Assembly (NCBI GenBank): GCA_937923945.1
Contig: CALDWC010000043.1
Coordinates: 1 to 20,471, forward strand
DNA from: an uncultured Treponema sp.
Lineage (GTDB): Bacteria; Spirochaetota; Spirochaetia; Treponematales; Treponemataceae
Reading direction: 5' to 3'
Length of the DNA: 20,471 nt
The notes under the pieces are model-generated. The model was not told the origin of the DNA. It was given only the letters and a program-made list of their open reading frames with translations, and ran no database searches. This document shows, in pieces, positions 20,324 through 20,471 of the stretch; positions within the stretch are counted from its first letter, which is position 1, and the number at the start of each line of letters is the position of its first letter. Made by a program: the position numbers and the translations under genes.

Positions 20324-20471
20324 ATGAAAGATGAGCTTGAAACATATTTGGAATACTTTGATGAAGTTGAGTTGGTAAAAGAATGCGACGGGTACTTTTA
20401 TAATGTACATGATATGCTTAAAGTGTTTGTGATTGGACTTTTGTGCGGATTAAAAAATATGCATGAAATTC
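20324..20471 (+). CDS. Probable transposase, N-terminal part (runs off the window)
   Basis: An open frame of 49 codons from ATG 20324 to the window end. The segment YNVHDMLKVFVIGLLCGLKNMHEI resembles the N-terminal transposase-associated domain of ISAs1-type DDE transposases, where the usual pattern is H.LsDIL...iCavlcG...w.dI. The acidic first 20 residues also fit. The DDE core and the right end lie beyond the window, so neither completeness nor activity can be judged. Terminal inverted repeats could not be recognised. Another helical DNA-binding or regulatory protein is possible. Confidence 0.5.
   Translation, partial: MKDELETYLEYFDEVELVKECDGYFYNVHDMLKVFVIGLLCGLKNMHEI

Noticed and set aside
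1..20471. CRISPR array, prophage, integron or toxin-antitoxin pair
   Set aside because: No regularly spaced direct repeats, phage structural genes, integrase or paired small ORFs were seen; the repeats present are hairpin elements in two copies each.

Overview
The window looks like chromosomal DNA of a host-associated spirochete, most likely an oral-type Treponema. This is inferred from the moderately AT-rich composition, flagellar export genes beside housekeeping genes, a spirochete-style lipobox, and a ParE of the type shared with Bacteroidetes. No database search was possible. Most of the window is ordinary core genome. The unusual material sits in repeats, start regions and two odd proteins.

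Layout. 1-236: possible gene tail, a hairpin repeat and a promoter with a palindrome. 237-4187 (+): ackA (acetate kinase), a YitT-family membrane protein, a YkgJ-type Cys-rich protein and a HutD/Ves protein, with a small basic ORF on the minus strand at 3123-3368. 4295-7627 (-), in transcription order: yhhQ (queuosine precursor transporter), an RsiV-like lipoprotein, lspA and a DAHP synthase. 7830-10028 (+): frr, uppS and a P-loop protein that seems fused to an Asp23/Gls24-like domain. 10036-12013 (-): a signal peptidase I homologue whose catalytic Ser and Lys are both replaced, then hemW. 12306-13438 (+): strong promoter, CAT-anticodon tRNA, rpsL, rpsG and a bidirectional terminator. 13443-14120 (-): exported DUF4097-like protein. 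14261-15163 (+): hslO (Hsp33). 15180-20124 (-): trpS, parE, fliI, fliJ in transcription order. 20324-end (+): start of a probable transposase.

How genes group. frr-uppS-P-loop, lepB-like/hemW, rpsL-rpsG and fliI-fliJ are tightly spaced and probably co-transcribed. The lipoprotein gene is followed by lspA, the peptidase that matures lipoproteins. Several sigma70-type promoters with 17-bp spacers can be read by eye. In hslO, hutD-like and lspA the -10 box ends only 6-9 bases before the start codon and no usable Shine-Dalgarno is present, suggesting leaderless mRNAs.

Repeats. Two copies of an ~80-bp element (5394-5474 and 12151-12230) carry a terminator-like hairpin. Two copies of a different hairpin element (71-106 and 20143-20175) lie near the window ends, the second flanked by 12-bp direct repeats. 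The trpS-side copy shares a terminal module with the 80-bp element.
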